This document shows positions 11,801 through 22,811 of a DNA stretch of 64,000 nt, one piece after another. The stretch is from Orbicella faveolata (lineage: Eukaryota; Cnidaria; Anthozoa; Scleractinia; Merulinidae). A program made the position numbers and the translations under genes. The notes beneath the pieces were generated by a model. That model did no database searches, had not been told where the DNA came from, and saw only the letters and a list, made by a program, of their open reading frames with translations. The DNA lies in NCBI RefSeq assembly GCF_002042975.1, contig NW_018149891.1, positions 687,593 to 751,592 on the forward strand. The letters are read 5' to 3'. The stretch's first letter is position 1; the number at the start of each line of letters is the position of its first letter.

Positions 11801-14800
11801 AATCAGAAATGGACTAGACATTGTTGTGGGAACACCTGGAAGAATCATTGATCACATGGTTAATGGTACACTGGATCTTACACAGTTGAAGTAAGTGCTG
11901 TAGAATTTCTCTGTTCATACAAAACTGCAGCTTCAATTGACTTTACGGTGTATGTAAAAAGTTAATTTTTTTTTTAATGAACATTTTATAATGTATGTGT
12001 GATGATGTAGTACAACACCGATTGTATCTAATTAGTAGAAACGTTTCATCCATTGCAGACATGTGGTTATTGATGAAGTTGATAGGATGTTGGACATGGG
12101 ATTCGCCCAGTCTGTTGAGGACATCCTTGAAGAATCATACAACCCTTGTGAGTAAACAAACTTCTCTGTCTTACACATTACCATAATAGGGATTAAAAAG
12201 TTGCAAACTAGAGTTATCTGGGCTGTCATGTCATGAAGACCCTGAATGCTGAATATGATTAATTTGGAACAAAGATCAGAGTAACTGATGAACAAATCAT
12301 TTTTTTGGGGTTATTTTTTCTTAAGATGTAAAGCAAATGTTGGCTAAAATCAGTTTTGTGTGGTGTTGAATTATTTTTAATGTTTATAATTATTTGTTTT
12401 TTCAGCTAGGGAAGAGAAGCCTCAGACACTACTGTTTAGTGCAACATTACCACCTTGGGTTGTCAAGACTGCTGAGAAATACATGAACCATGACAGGAAA
12501 ATAGTGGACCTTATTGGAGAGCAGGAACTGAAAGCATCTGAAAGTGTGCAAGTAAGGCAAATCAGCAACTAGCTAATAGATGATAAATTGATAGAGAAAT
12601 GCTTTCCAAATTGAAGCTTTCATTTCTGTACTCTGAGACATGCCGACCACTTACCGCACCATATGTTTTTCTTTGTTTGTTTGTTTTTGATAACTGTGTT
12701 AACTACCACCTGTTAACATCATCTGCTGATATTCATATATTTGTTTGTTTACTTTCAGCACCTGGCCATCAGATGTCCATATGAAGCTAGAGCCTCCACA
12801 CTGCGTGATGTTGTACAGGTGGGGAAGTATATCGATATTGTATTTACTTGTAAGCAGTTGGTAAAGTCTCTGTTCACGAGTCTATAACTCTGTTATCTCA
12901 TGCATGAAGTAGCCAGGTGCATTGCTTCTCCAAATGAATGACATGCTGGTCTATTTCACACTGTCCCATGCAATTTTGGTCTGAAAGTAATTTAAAAGTG
13001 GTTACCATGTAAGGCTCAATCAATTCGCACTTGCTTCTGTTGTGTCTGTTGTCCTTTCCTTTCTTGCCAGTTTAGTAGCTCCTCTTCTCCCCTTACCACC
13101 ATCCCCGTGTGCAACTCTCTTGCCTTCCCCCATAGTTGCCAGTTTCTGTCAGGTGGCTTAGCTTTCTTTGATGAGATGATATTGATGATGATGATGACGA
13201 TGATGCTGATGTTGTTGATGACGACGACAATGATGATGATCAACCACTAGATCAATTTTGATTCTTTGTATTTTTTTTTTTTTTGTCTTACCCAATTTCT
13301 TGTTTCTAGGTTTATTGTGGTGCCCACAGCAGAACTCTTATATTTACTGACACAAAAAGAGAAGCAAGCAGTTTGGCCTTGAATTCTGTCTTAAAGCAAG
13401 TAAGTCACAGGCTGTTAGGCCTTACTGATCCAGTATCAATTCAGTGAGAGTAATTTTAGCCAAGTTTCTGAACTTGGTGACTACACACTCACTAAGTGAG
13501 AGTTACATGTAGTTGTTCTTGATGTTTGTAGCTCTAAGTACAGACTCTGGCTTCATCTACCTGGACACCATAAGATATCAATCTTCACCGGTTACTCATA
13601 ACTTATACAAGCTACCTAATTACTGAACAATCTGTTCAATAAAAAGATGTCTGTTTTCTATTTTGTTCAGGATGCACAGGTTCTTCATGGAGACATTGCC
13701 CAGGAGCAGAGAGAGATAACTCTTAAAGTATGCCTTTGTTACTTAATTATTTTCCCCTGATTTGCTAATTATGACAACCTACCCTCACCTCCAGTAGTTA
13801 ATGTTGTACAGCTATGTTATATGAACAGTGCAAAATGTATTAATACGTGATTATTTTCATTAGGTTTGCCCTGCTTCTAAAAACTTATTCAAACAAGTCC
13901 CAATTCAGAGTTGACATATTTGCAATGTACCTATAATTTTACTGAATTTATGCTGTATTTTGGTTGATTAATGGAACCCCCTATATTCATTCATTCAATC
14001 TAATACATTCTAATTCATTCTGTGGCATTGGCAGAGTTTTCGTGATGGAAAAGTTCGTTGTCTGGTAGCCACAGATGTCGCAGCAAGAGGTTTGGATATC
14101 CCAGAAGTTGATCTGGTTGTGCTGACTGAACCTCCTAAGGTAGGCTTAAAAAAAATACTGCATGTCTCTTCTATTTTATTGAGTCATGAGAAGGATAGCT
14201 AGATGGACATTCAAAGTGTAATTCATCAACTTCTGCTACTCAGAAGAGTACAAAGCCAATTGAGGTATAGTCCTGTACTTCTAAATAATAAAATTTTGAA
14301 CTACACATGATAAAGATTAGTATCAGGAAAATACATGTACCAGTAACCGTGCTTATGATTTAGGATCTTGATATGTACATTCATCGGTCTGGAAGAACAG
14401 GGAGAGCGGGCCGTGATGGAATGAGCATTGTATTTTACAAGTCAGGAGAGGAACAATTATTACGTGCAGTGGAAAGAAGAACTGTGAGTACTGGCAACAA
14501 CACTCTTTTTGAAACATTTCAATATGTTTTAATTTGTAATCCAAGAAGATATCTTTATCCACGTAGTGTACAGACTTACAATCATGGGTATAATATATTT
14601 TTAATTATTTTATAGCAAGGTGTTCTTGAGGTAAATCCAAGCCTTTTGATTGTTTTTTACTATGACAGGATTTTACCATACAGACTGCTTCCATGGAAAC
14701 GGTCATAAGCCATGTACATGTAGTTATTGTTTTCGAAATCAAGCAAGTGCCATATATAATGCACTAGTATTTTTATTTTAATAGTAATTTTTTTAAAAAA

Positions 14801-17642
14801 ATAATAAACTAGTAACTAATTTTTTTTTTTCTGCCACAGGGAATTAAATTCAAACACATTTCACCTCCATCAATAAATGAAATTGTTGAAGCTTCAGCAA
14901 TGGATGCCCAGAAGTAAGAAATTTTGATGATGGTGATGATAACAGTGTTAGAGCAACTTATTAATAATAATTTGACTACTGTTGTGTTAGGTATATACAG
15001 ACGGTTTCACCTGAAGTTCTTGAGAAGTTCCGTGGTGCTGCTCAAGCACTGGTGGATAAACTTGGTGCAGTGGATGCTGTGGCAGCTTCACTTGCTCACA
15101 TTTCTGGAACCAAAGAGATCAAGTCACGATCTCTCTTGACTGGGCGAGATGTATGTATAAAAACATAATCATGTTCAACCTGGTTTGTGGCTAGATAGCA
15201 TTTTAATCTAATGTGAAAAGATATTGTTTGGTGAAAACTAGGCCAAAATATTGCTGGAATGTGTGTTATGAAAATTTGGTAGTACTGTACAGTACAACAA
15301 GAGAATGTTGCAAATTTCTTTCAAGCGATGTTTAGTAGCAGAAATAAATTAATATATTTTATCAAAGATAACTATAAAAAGCATTGAAGTTCTGGCTTTC
15401 AAACACCCTACAGCTGATCAATGTTTTTAAGGAAATGAGAAGTACAATGGAATCTAGATTTATGTTTTGGATTATCGTAAGTTGAACTTGTGATTGTCCT
15501 TGATGTAACCAGTGTTGCTAACAGCTGGTGAATAATGTCATGTCCTTATGACACAATACCAGTCCAAATATCCTGCATACCTGCCACAATCCCACAGGAA
15601 AGGACTGGCGATTTGTATCTTAAAATACAGACTAAGAAATTGAGGTTAATGAGATTTTTATTATATCTCTTGCTTCGTAGAAAGGAAAACATTTTAAGTC
15701 ATGGGTGTAGGGGTGGAACATACTGAGGAAATATCTACCAATTTCGATATAATTATTAAGATTCAGCCTAAAACAATGCTGAAGAGACCTCAGTACAAGG
15801 CTCTGGGGAATAACTACAGAGTTTGCTGTATTTATTCCCCAGAGCCTCATGCTGAGGTCTATTGTGTTAGGCTGAATTTTAATAACCGACCATTTAGGGT
15901 CGTGGGTTCAAATCCCATCTGGAACTATAGGATTGTTTTCCAAGTTGATGTTATTTCTATGTTTAAAATTCCTCATATTAGTCACTTTGGAGGGTGGTCT
16001 ATTATTGGCACTAAAGTTGACCAATCCACTGCAGGCATGTGTATGTGCATATTATGGACTATAATGATATCATTTATTGTATTCAGGATCACACCACCTA
16101 CCTACTGAAGGCTCCTGTGGAGATCCGTGGAACAGGTTACATGTGGCGTGCAATGGAAAAGACCCCAGAAGTGAAAGACAACGTGGCAGTTATGAGGATG
16201 TGTAAAGACAGACAGGTGAGATGTGATGTTATATATTAAATGCAAACTAATATTAGTTGAACGGTGCTTTCATTGTACAGAATTCTGTCTGATGTTGCAT
16301 AGACACATAACGTGCTCTGGATTTCTTACTATTACTGTATAACTTTTTTAAGGAGTTAATGTCATTGAGCATGCATATTCATGTAGCTGATAGTAAACCA
16401 CACTTATTAATTGAAATTATTTTTTGTCGAAAAGAGGATTCCTCCTTTTTCTTCCTAAATGCACTTTTGTTTATTCCGACAGTTGCTAAAATTTGGTTGA
16501 TCACACATACTCCTTAAATCCCTGGTTGATGTATTTGTCATGCATGACAGACTGGCAGAAGCATATCACCTCTTCGAGGTGGTATGCTTCTGAGACTAGT
16601 TAATATGACCTTTTGCTGACATTGGTCTGTTACCTCAACAGAGTGTTGTATTTGATGTACCAAATCAACATCAAGAAAAATTAGAGGTATGGCATTTCAT
16701 CTCCCTTGAAGTTAGGATGCATTGTGCATGGTTTTCCTTGAGAATAGTAGGTTTCTTTTACAATGTGATTTAATAACAGTTGGCCAGTAGGAGGGCTTCG
16801 TTCTTGATTGCGGCTCCAATTAAGTACTTACAGGAGGTTGTGGCTGGGGACAGTGTGGAAATAGTCCTAAATTTCAAAGTGAATGTGGGCCTTTTCTTTG
16901 AAATAAGGAAAGCTGTTAAGTTGCATAAGAGAGGGCCCCCTCCTCTTGACCTAGCTAAGGTCACCTCAGGGTAAGTCTCAACATAGTGCTACAGCAGGGG
17001 TTTCATTGAGGGCCAGGCACTGGGTAAAATGACCACCAGCGAGGATGATTTTGCCAGCCTGGTTTGACCATCTAGAGGAAGGTTTTTCTTAGAATAAAGT
17101 TCTGTTCAAAAAGTTTTATCTGCCTGTGAGAACCAGTTGCCCTCTTGCTAAAAATGTCAATGAAACCCCTGGCTACAGTACGAACAAATTGTAAATTGAA
17201 AAAACTGGTCCAGTGTTGAGGGGTTAAACTAGAATCTGTCCAGGTAAAAAGTTTTAGATGATGGGCAAAACTAGCTGAGCCCTAGCCCTGAGCTGGCCCT
17301 TCAGCTTAGCAAAGAGTACCAAATTGAATGGAAAAGTGTAAACAAGTTTTTGAATTATTTTCATCACAGGAATATTGGTTGGAAGGCAGAGGAGGAGTAA
17401 TACTTACAAAAATAACTGAACTTCCAGAGCTGCTTGAAAGACCTCAGCGTGACCCAATGGGTGGTGACAGAAAACCAGGCTATAGAGACAGATATGATCG
17501 AGAGGGATTTGTGAACCAGAGAACTGGTCAAAGGGATCAATCTCGGAGTGGTTATGGTGGAAAGGCGTCATTTGAAAGAGGTTTCATTCCAGATCGTTAC
17601 CGTGGAAAGGACTCTTACCGCAAAGGTTTCAATTTTGATTGA
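8833..17642 (+). CDS. DDX21: DDX21-type nucleolar DEAD-box RNA helicase
   Basis: Exons 9851-9941, 10109-10192, 10631-10650, 10975-11049, 11189-11227, 11367-11445, 11794-11890, 12059-12147, 12406-12551, 12759-12818, 13310-13399, 13671-13727, 14035-14139, 14364-14483, 14840-14913, 14991-15150, 16087-16215, 16642-16686 and 17370-17642 chain in phase (610 codons plus stop). Motifs in order: Q motif with FPIQ, Walker A RTGTGKT, TPTREL, DEVD (DEVD rather than DEAD, as in DDX21/DDX50), SAT, ARGLDIP and [10 protein letters not shown]. Then come a GUCT domain ([11 protein letters not shown]) and a short RG/Tyr-rich tail ending GFNFD, shorter than in vertebrates. DDX21 acts in rRNA transcription and processing in the nucleolus. 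An upstream Lys/Glu-rich exon 8833-8965 ([13 protein letters not shown]) is in phase with 9851. A further basic exon ending at 7300 (RKKKEQKKKKN) also fits in phase, but the start codon was not found. DDX50 is the alternative name; most animals outside vertebrates have one ancestral gene. Confidence 0.93.
13171..13243. repeat. GAT/GAC trinucleotide microsatellite in a DDX21 intron
   Basis: Imperfect GATGATGAT/GACGACGAC repeats over about 70 bp, in the intron between exons 12759-12818 and 13310-13399. They create a spurious Ile/Val-rich reading frame on the minus strand. The tract is ordinary slippage sequence. Confidence 0.8.
15753..15885. mobile_element. Fold-back (palindromic) element in a DDX21 intron
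   Basis: Two arms of about 55-60 bp face each other. The left arm contains TTCAGCCTAAAACAAT, GACCTCAG and GGCTCTGGGGAATAA; the right arm contains the inverse TTATTCCCCAGAGCC, CTGAGGTC and ATTGTGTTAGGCTGAA. The loop is about 15-20 bp. The right end runs into a pol III B-box-like word (GGGTTCAAATCCCA, about 15904-15917), so this may be a tRNA-derived or MITE-like fold-back. No coding capacity. Confidence 0.7.
16780..16970 (+). other. Open, splice-flanked 191-bp block in a DDX21 intron (possible cryptic exon)
   Basis: The block has an acceptor (TTTAATAACAG) and a strong donor (GTAAGT) and is open in phase with the preceding exon, reading [18 protein letters not shown] and onward to [11 protein letters not shown]. 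It is 191 nt long, not a multiple of 3, and its inclusion would put the last exon in a frame that stops early. It is also not needed to complete the GUCT domain. It is open on the minus strand as well. A poison exon or an old repeat are both possible. Confidence 0.35.
16995..17171 (+). mobile_element. MITE with CAGGGGTTTCATT termini, copy 1
   Basis: A 177-bp element with inverted ends CAGGGGTTTCATTGAG and its complement (CAATGAAACCCCTG). It is flanked by a perfect 7-bp direct repeat GCTACAG (16988-16994 and 17172-17178). It shares interior sequence with 44341-44517, including GGGCCAGGCAC, CCTGGTTTGACCATCTAG and AACCAGTTG. It lies in the last DDX21 intron. The ends are close to those of the CAGGGCTGTCATTAAG family. 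Confidence 0.88.
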
Positions 17643-18254
17643 TAGGTGCAAAAAGGAAATTGGACTGTCATCCTGTGACAAGAACGAAGAATTTAATGAG
17701 GAAGTTAGATAAGTAACCAAAAAGATTCAGATTCTCAAAAGAAGATATTAATAACTACTTACTGAGTGACGTCTTTGGGGAAAATTCTCAAACCGAGGCC
17801 TAGCTTTATTGACTGAGCGATAGCAAGGTCAATACTGCAAGGCCAAAGTTTGCAATTTTCCCGCAAAGACCAAACGTTCAAGGTAAATAAGTTGTCTATT
17901 ATATGGCTTTTTGCTTTGTTTTTGCAGGTGCGTAATCAGCCCATGCGCATTACAGGAGAATAATGCAATGCCCTAGAATTAGTTAGGCAGAGCACATGTT
18001 ACATCGGCTGCAAACACAAGCCATATAATAATAGTTATGATTTCGTATTAACAAGTATAATTATTATGCTTTCATAATCACCCATAATTTGTCCTACCGA
18101 TCATCTCAAAATGTCATGTGCATATGTCACAATACAATATTTCATTTCTTATCTCTGTATGTAAGAGATTTAATTGTCAATTAACCCTGAACCCCCTCAA
18201 AAAAGAATTAGTAAATTTTGTCCGCCTTGACTTTTCACTTTGGAAAATTTTAGA

Positions 18255-18260
18255 AATAAA
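18255..18260 (+). terminator. Candidate polyadenylation signal of DDX21
   Basis: AATAAA lies about 0.6 kb after the DDX21 stop codon, within an AT-rich 3' flank, before any other plus-strand coding signal. Confidence 0.4.
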
Positions 18261-19336
18261 CAGCACTACAGTAAGTTACTGCTGGTGAAACATTTTATGA
18301 CATTTCAGTGGTCACCCTAGGATACGAGGATTTCTTCACCGTTGTTTTGACGTAAGAAGAAAAGAGGTCAATATTGTTTGTTATGATCAGTTTATTTACT
18401 GTATTTTTTATTTTATAATGCTGGGTTTCTCATTCATGGTTTATCATTTATAGTTATGAACTGCTCACTAACGACATACACAGTATCTTATGCTTCTTTT
18501 GTTTCACATAATTTATTAGTTGCTGTAAGTAAATGTTTAACTGAAGCAGGAACACACATGTAAGCTTCAGGGTCTTTGACTTGCCTGCTTTTTAAAGTTT
18601 TAATGGATCACGCTTGTTAATGGTACAAATTTATGGTAAAATATGTTTATAGTTGAAGAGATTCAGGCTATAATAATGGTGAAATGCATTTTTGTTGTTA
18701 TGTGAAAAGTCATGCTTTTGGTTCAGTTTTTTGCACATCTCTCTCTCGGTTTTCCAACTGCTCAGCTAATCAAGGAGTTTAGAAAGGCAAAGAGTAGTTT
18801 ATCAATGAGTCTACCATATTTTGGTTTGAGATTACTGGCTGGTAATGAAACCAATGGAAAGATGTTCAAAACAAATAATTAACAGCTTCATTTTTGCAAT
18901 GTTAACTTGCATAACTGACTTGAGATCTACAAAATGTTTCACTGCTATTTTGGTGTTAAAGTATCCAATTCAGTCATGTAAGTTAACATCTTCTAAGTGA
19001 CATCTTCTAAGTCAGAACGGCTTAACCATAACCATGTTAAAACCAGTAAACATATCAACTGAAAACAATGCTACGAACATCTTATCAAACTCAATACAAA
19101 TTATTTAATTCTACTTCTTAGGATGTTTTCATTAAGTCCATATTTTTTACTGCTGGTTTTCACTAGGAGCGCATAGTACAGTAAGAAAGACACAATAAGA
19201 TGTTAATAATCTGCAACTTTTTTTTTTCGAAAATTTCCTAAGCAAAACATGCGACTTTACCATACTTCAGCTTTGAGTGCTGCTTTACTTACGCTTAGGC
19301 TAATGCACTAGTGAAACCAGCCACAACACCTCTTGC

Positions 19337-19515
19337 CAGGGCTGTCATTAAGTTTTCAATCACCTGTAGCCTTGATCTTCACACCCATAACAAACTTGTC
19401 ACTTTATGGGTGAATTGTACCAGCTACAGGCAAGTTCTTCCATACCATCAAGGGTCCATCAAGCATGCACAGCCATAACAGGTGCTATAGGTTACAGCCC
19501 TTATTGACAGCCCTG
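19337..19515 (-). mobile_element. MITE with CAGGGCTG termini, copy 3
   Basis: A 179-bp element with ends CAGGGCTGTCATTAAG and TTATTGACAGCCCTG and a perfect 6-bp target duplication TCTTGC (19331-19336 and 19516-19521). Relative to the copy at 3015 it is inverted. It is the best-preserved copy of the family in the window and non-coding. Confidence 0.88.
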
Positions 19516-20278
19516 TCTTGCTGGCAAATAGATTGCTAGAATAACCTTAGCATAAAAGTCGACACACACTGTGACACAAGTGTCTACTTCCTTAACAGTG
19601 TACTTTGAGCATTTTATGGAGCCAGGTTCACAAAAGTTTTAATTAAAAACCTAAATAAATTATGATATTTTCACTCCCCACATTTGTACTCTTACATTTT
19701 GACTCTATGAATGACTTTGTCTAAAATTTGCCGTCTGATTTACTGTCTTCCTGAGTATCAAAAACTGTCTTGGGTCAAGCTGGGATCAGGCCTATACTTG
19801 TTCTCATGTATTCAGGTACATTAAGCTCACAACATTTGGTGCTACATCAACAGCATGCCCCTTTGCTCTCTCCTCCACAGATATTCAGACATTTGTTAGA
19901 GAAATCTGCTGTGCAAGGTGAGTGCAGGCACAAAGTCAAGTGGATCGATCAGGTGCTGTCACTCTTCATGTAACATTTCACGTGCACTCACAATGCTCAG
20001 CAGATTCTCCCCACTCCAAAATCACATTTGACCCTCTTTGGAGAAATATCTATAGCCCCCTCAGTGGTGAATTTTTTTTTAACTCATCAATTGCCTATCT
20101 GCTTGAAACAAGAAGTTGATTGTTATTAGGTATCAAAGCATTAAGTTTTTACAACAAGTGTCATAGCCAGCTTTTGTTCCCATTTGATACCATAATTTTT
20201 TTAAATCTGTAATGCAATAGAAAACAGTTAGTTTATGTCTGTTAGTTTGTGTGATGACAGTTAATGGCTGGTCTGGTA

Positions 20279-21772
20279 TCATCTTCTTTCCAACTTCTTG
20301 AATTTGGCTTCTGTAAACAGAATATAAATTGGAATTGTTAATAATTATTAGCAGTTCCTGCATTACCTTCCTCCCCTAAAAGTTGCAAAAAAAAAAAAAA
20401 AAAATGCAAAAACGATTTTTGAATATTCCCTAAGTTTAACCTTTATAATAAATCTGCTACCAAAAAAGTAACATTCACCCGTGGAGTAACGCTGTATATG
20501 CACCTTGTGATTGTACAAAAAGAATGCAGCCTACATCTATCATGTCACATGCCTCAAAACTGTGTTATTATAAAAAGAATGTTGAACTACATGTAGTATG
20601 TGGTCAGAATGTAATTATGATACCAGGATTCAAGACAACTTGAGTGTGGAATATGACTCACCTAGTCTCTTGGAATATGCATCTAATCTGTATGCAGCTT
20701 GTTCAAGGCTTGCAACACTGTCCTCTACTTTATCAATCTGCTCCAAATATGGCTCCAGGCTTTTATCTGAAGGCAATGATTATAGAAAACAGTTGCACTT
20801 TTTTTTCTACTGACTGTCACAGTGACTGTTTATGACTCACTTAATAACATCAACAGCAATTTTTAGAGAGTTGATTAATTGTTTGTTTCTTTGGGATGAT
20901 CCAGATCGAGCCCAATAATCCAAGATCTCTCCCAATCATGGTACATCAAAGCAACCAGTGGATCCAGTCGGCAAGGATTCGTCAGTTCCTTTGATGCACC
21001 ATGATCCAAGAATCCTCTCTCTTAACCTTTTCATATTCTAAATTACCATACATTGATACAAATCCTTACATTTCTTGTCCAGCTCCTCCATGACTGTGAT
21101 GAGAGTCTTTGCAGTGTCTGACATTTCACTATATTTTGTAACTGTCAACTTATTCAGCTTTTCAAGAAGAACATAGTCCTGTATTGAACCTGAAAATAAC
21201 ATCACAAGCTAGCAAGTGAATATATAATAATAAGCTCAAGTGACAACAGGATCAATGACAATGTTTTGTTGTCCCAGCTATAACGAACCCTGCCATTCCT
21301 CACACAATTACCAATACCACTTAAACTCAGCACATCACATAAGACTTATATTAAAAGTATTATCTTATTCTCAGAATTAGCTAAGAAACTGGATTCGAGC
21401 GAAAATTTGACCATTTGATAATTGTTCAAACTCTGTACCATTGGCAAAAGGAGGATTTAAACAACAAAGTCTATAACGTGGTTGCATCATAATTCATGCC
21501 CATCGAACACATAATCTACAACATTTCACGTGATTCTCACCAGCTAGTTCGCCGTTCAAGTACTCTGTTATCTTCTCGAACGCCTCCTTGCAACAATCTT
21601 TCAAAGACAGCACTTCGCCACCGGAAGCTTTGGGTTCATCTAATCCAGAAGGTTCTTCTAACACGGGCTCAGAAGAAACCTCTGCTGGATCTTTAACTAC
21701 GGCTTTCCCTCCACTCATGGCTTCGTCTTCTTGTTCTAAACTCTGTGTATTTTGTTTTCTCGTCGCCGCCAT
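20279..21772 (-). CDS. BLOC1S2: Biogenesis of lysosome-related organelles complex 1 subunit 2
   Basis: Four exons, 21772-21541, 21189-21070, 20766-20662 and 20310-20279, join in phase to 162 residues. After an acidic, variable N-terminus ([14 protein letters not shown]...) comes the conserved core: [59 protein letters not shown], then [18 protein letters not shown] and the stop. This matches BLOC1S2 throughout. BLOC1S2 is a coiled-coil subunit shared by BLOC-1 (cargo sorting to lysosome-related organelles) and BORC (lysosome positioning). The start codon overlaps a YY1-type motif and CCAAT (about 21764-21777), typical of a housekeeping promoter. The last coding exon is only 32 nt. Confidence 0.95.
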
Positions 21773-22039
21773 ATTGGATCTAACAGACTTCAGCCCAAAT
21801 CCTACTCTAAAATAACTGCTCGTTCCCAGGCCCCCTGGGACTTTTGAAATAAGAAAAAGAAGAAAAGAAAAAGTAGGAAATAGAAATGGGAATCAGATTT
21901 GTCTCTTTAAGGGACGGTAACTGGGGTTTTATGCGGTATTGCATCTGTCATTTGTCCCCAGTAACAACAATCAGTAGTGTTATGAAAATTATGAATTTCC
22001 ACCTCAGTAGATGTTGTGATCCTACGGGTAGTGTAAAAT

Positions 22040-22270
22040 CATTAAAAACAAGTTACTGCTCAGTCATATTGAATTGGCATTTCTGTTGGTTTAATTATTC
22101 AACCATATCATCATTTCGTGGTAAGAGTCCTCAGCAACAGGGCAAGCCAAGAATGTGTGTTCAAGGGAATCTGGACCTTTACAAAAAAAAAACATTCATC
22201 ATCCGGTTTAATTTTGTATCTTTTAAGTTCCTTTTTGGTTATTAGTATCCTATGAAGTAGTTTAAAAGAG
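22040..22270 (-). mobile_element. Non-LTR retrotransposon (LINE) remnant, C-terminal end
   Basis: Reading the minus strand from about 22265 gives LLHRILITKKELKRYK, then a cysteine/histidine segment (ECFFFCKGPDSLEHTFLACP) and a short tail with MMIWLNN before a stop. The C-x3-C...EH-x-F-x2-C pattern after an L/K-rich helix is the typical C-terminal end of reverse-transcriptase polyproteins of L1/Tx1-type LINEs. Only about 75 residues remain and no 5' part is present, so this is a 5'-truncated dead copy. Family assignment is by pattern only. Confidence 0.6.
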
Positions 22271-22598
22271 AATAATATTATTGTCTTCATTTATTGTCTG
22301 CCAACATCTTTCAGATGTTCCAGTCCTTGTTGCACTTCAGTTATGCTTAGAGAGTGCTGGTTGTCACACAAGCTGGATAAAATATATTCTGAGAACTTGT
22401 GACTAAATGAAGCTATGGAAAGATCATCGAAACAAATTACTCAAACTATCAAACTTAACTGTATAAATTTGAAATGCATGTTGGCCAATCCAGTACCTAA
22501 TAAGAATGTTTACATCAGAGTTCAACATTGAAACATTATATTTGGGTAATGGAAGGGAGACACAATGAGGATGCTGGTGCAGTGTTAACTTGTATACC

Positions 22599-22604
22599 TT
22601 TATT
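22599..22604 (-). terminator. Candidate polyadenylation signal of RNF181
   Basis: AATAAA on the minus strand, about 210 bp downstream of the RNF181 stop codon. Confidence 0.45.
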
Positions 22605-22811
22605 TTGAACATGAACACATGTATTACTCTAGTATTTTGTTTTCAATTTTCCAGTCTTCCATAAAAGACTTTGCTTGGGATAGTTTTTCCATTTTGTCAA
22701 TAAAAGTGTCTTGAACTGTTCCTGGGATATATGTGGGTATTTTCTATCACAATATACCTAAAATATAATAATATATCGTAGAGCTTGAAGCTGTTAGACA
22801 TTTTGTTTCTG

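Larger units (their letters stand above)
17643..20278. other. Tail-to-tail interval between DDX21 and BLOC1S2
   Basis: Contains the DDX21 3' UTR with a poly(A) signal at 18255, AT-rich sequence without convincing exons, one MITE (19337-19515) and presumably the BLOC1S2 3' UTR near 20.2 kb. The short reading frames at 19.77-20.12 kb lack splice context or recognisable content. Confidence 0.6.
21773..22811. other. Interval between BLOC1S2 start and RNF181 stop
   Basis: Holds the BLOC1S2 promoter, a minus-strand LINE remnant (about 22040-22270) and the RNF181 3' UTR with a minus-strand AATAAA at 22604-22599. Both genes read leftward, so the RNF181 terminator and the BLOC1S2 promoter share about 1 kb. 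Confidence 0.6.

Noticed and set aside
15701-16108. 135-codon plus-strand frame in DDX21
   Set aside because: Runs through the palindromic element and an intron into exon 16087-16215 in the wrong frame.
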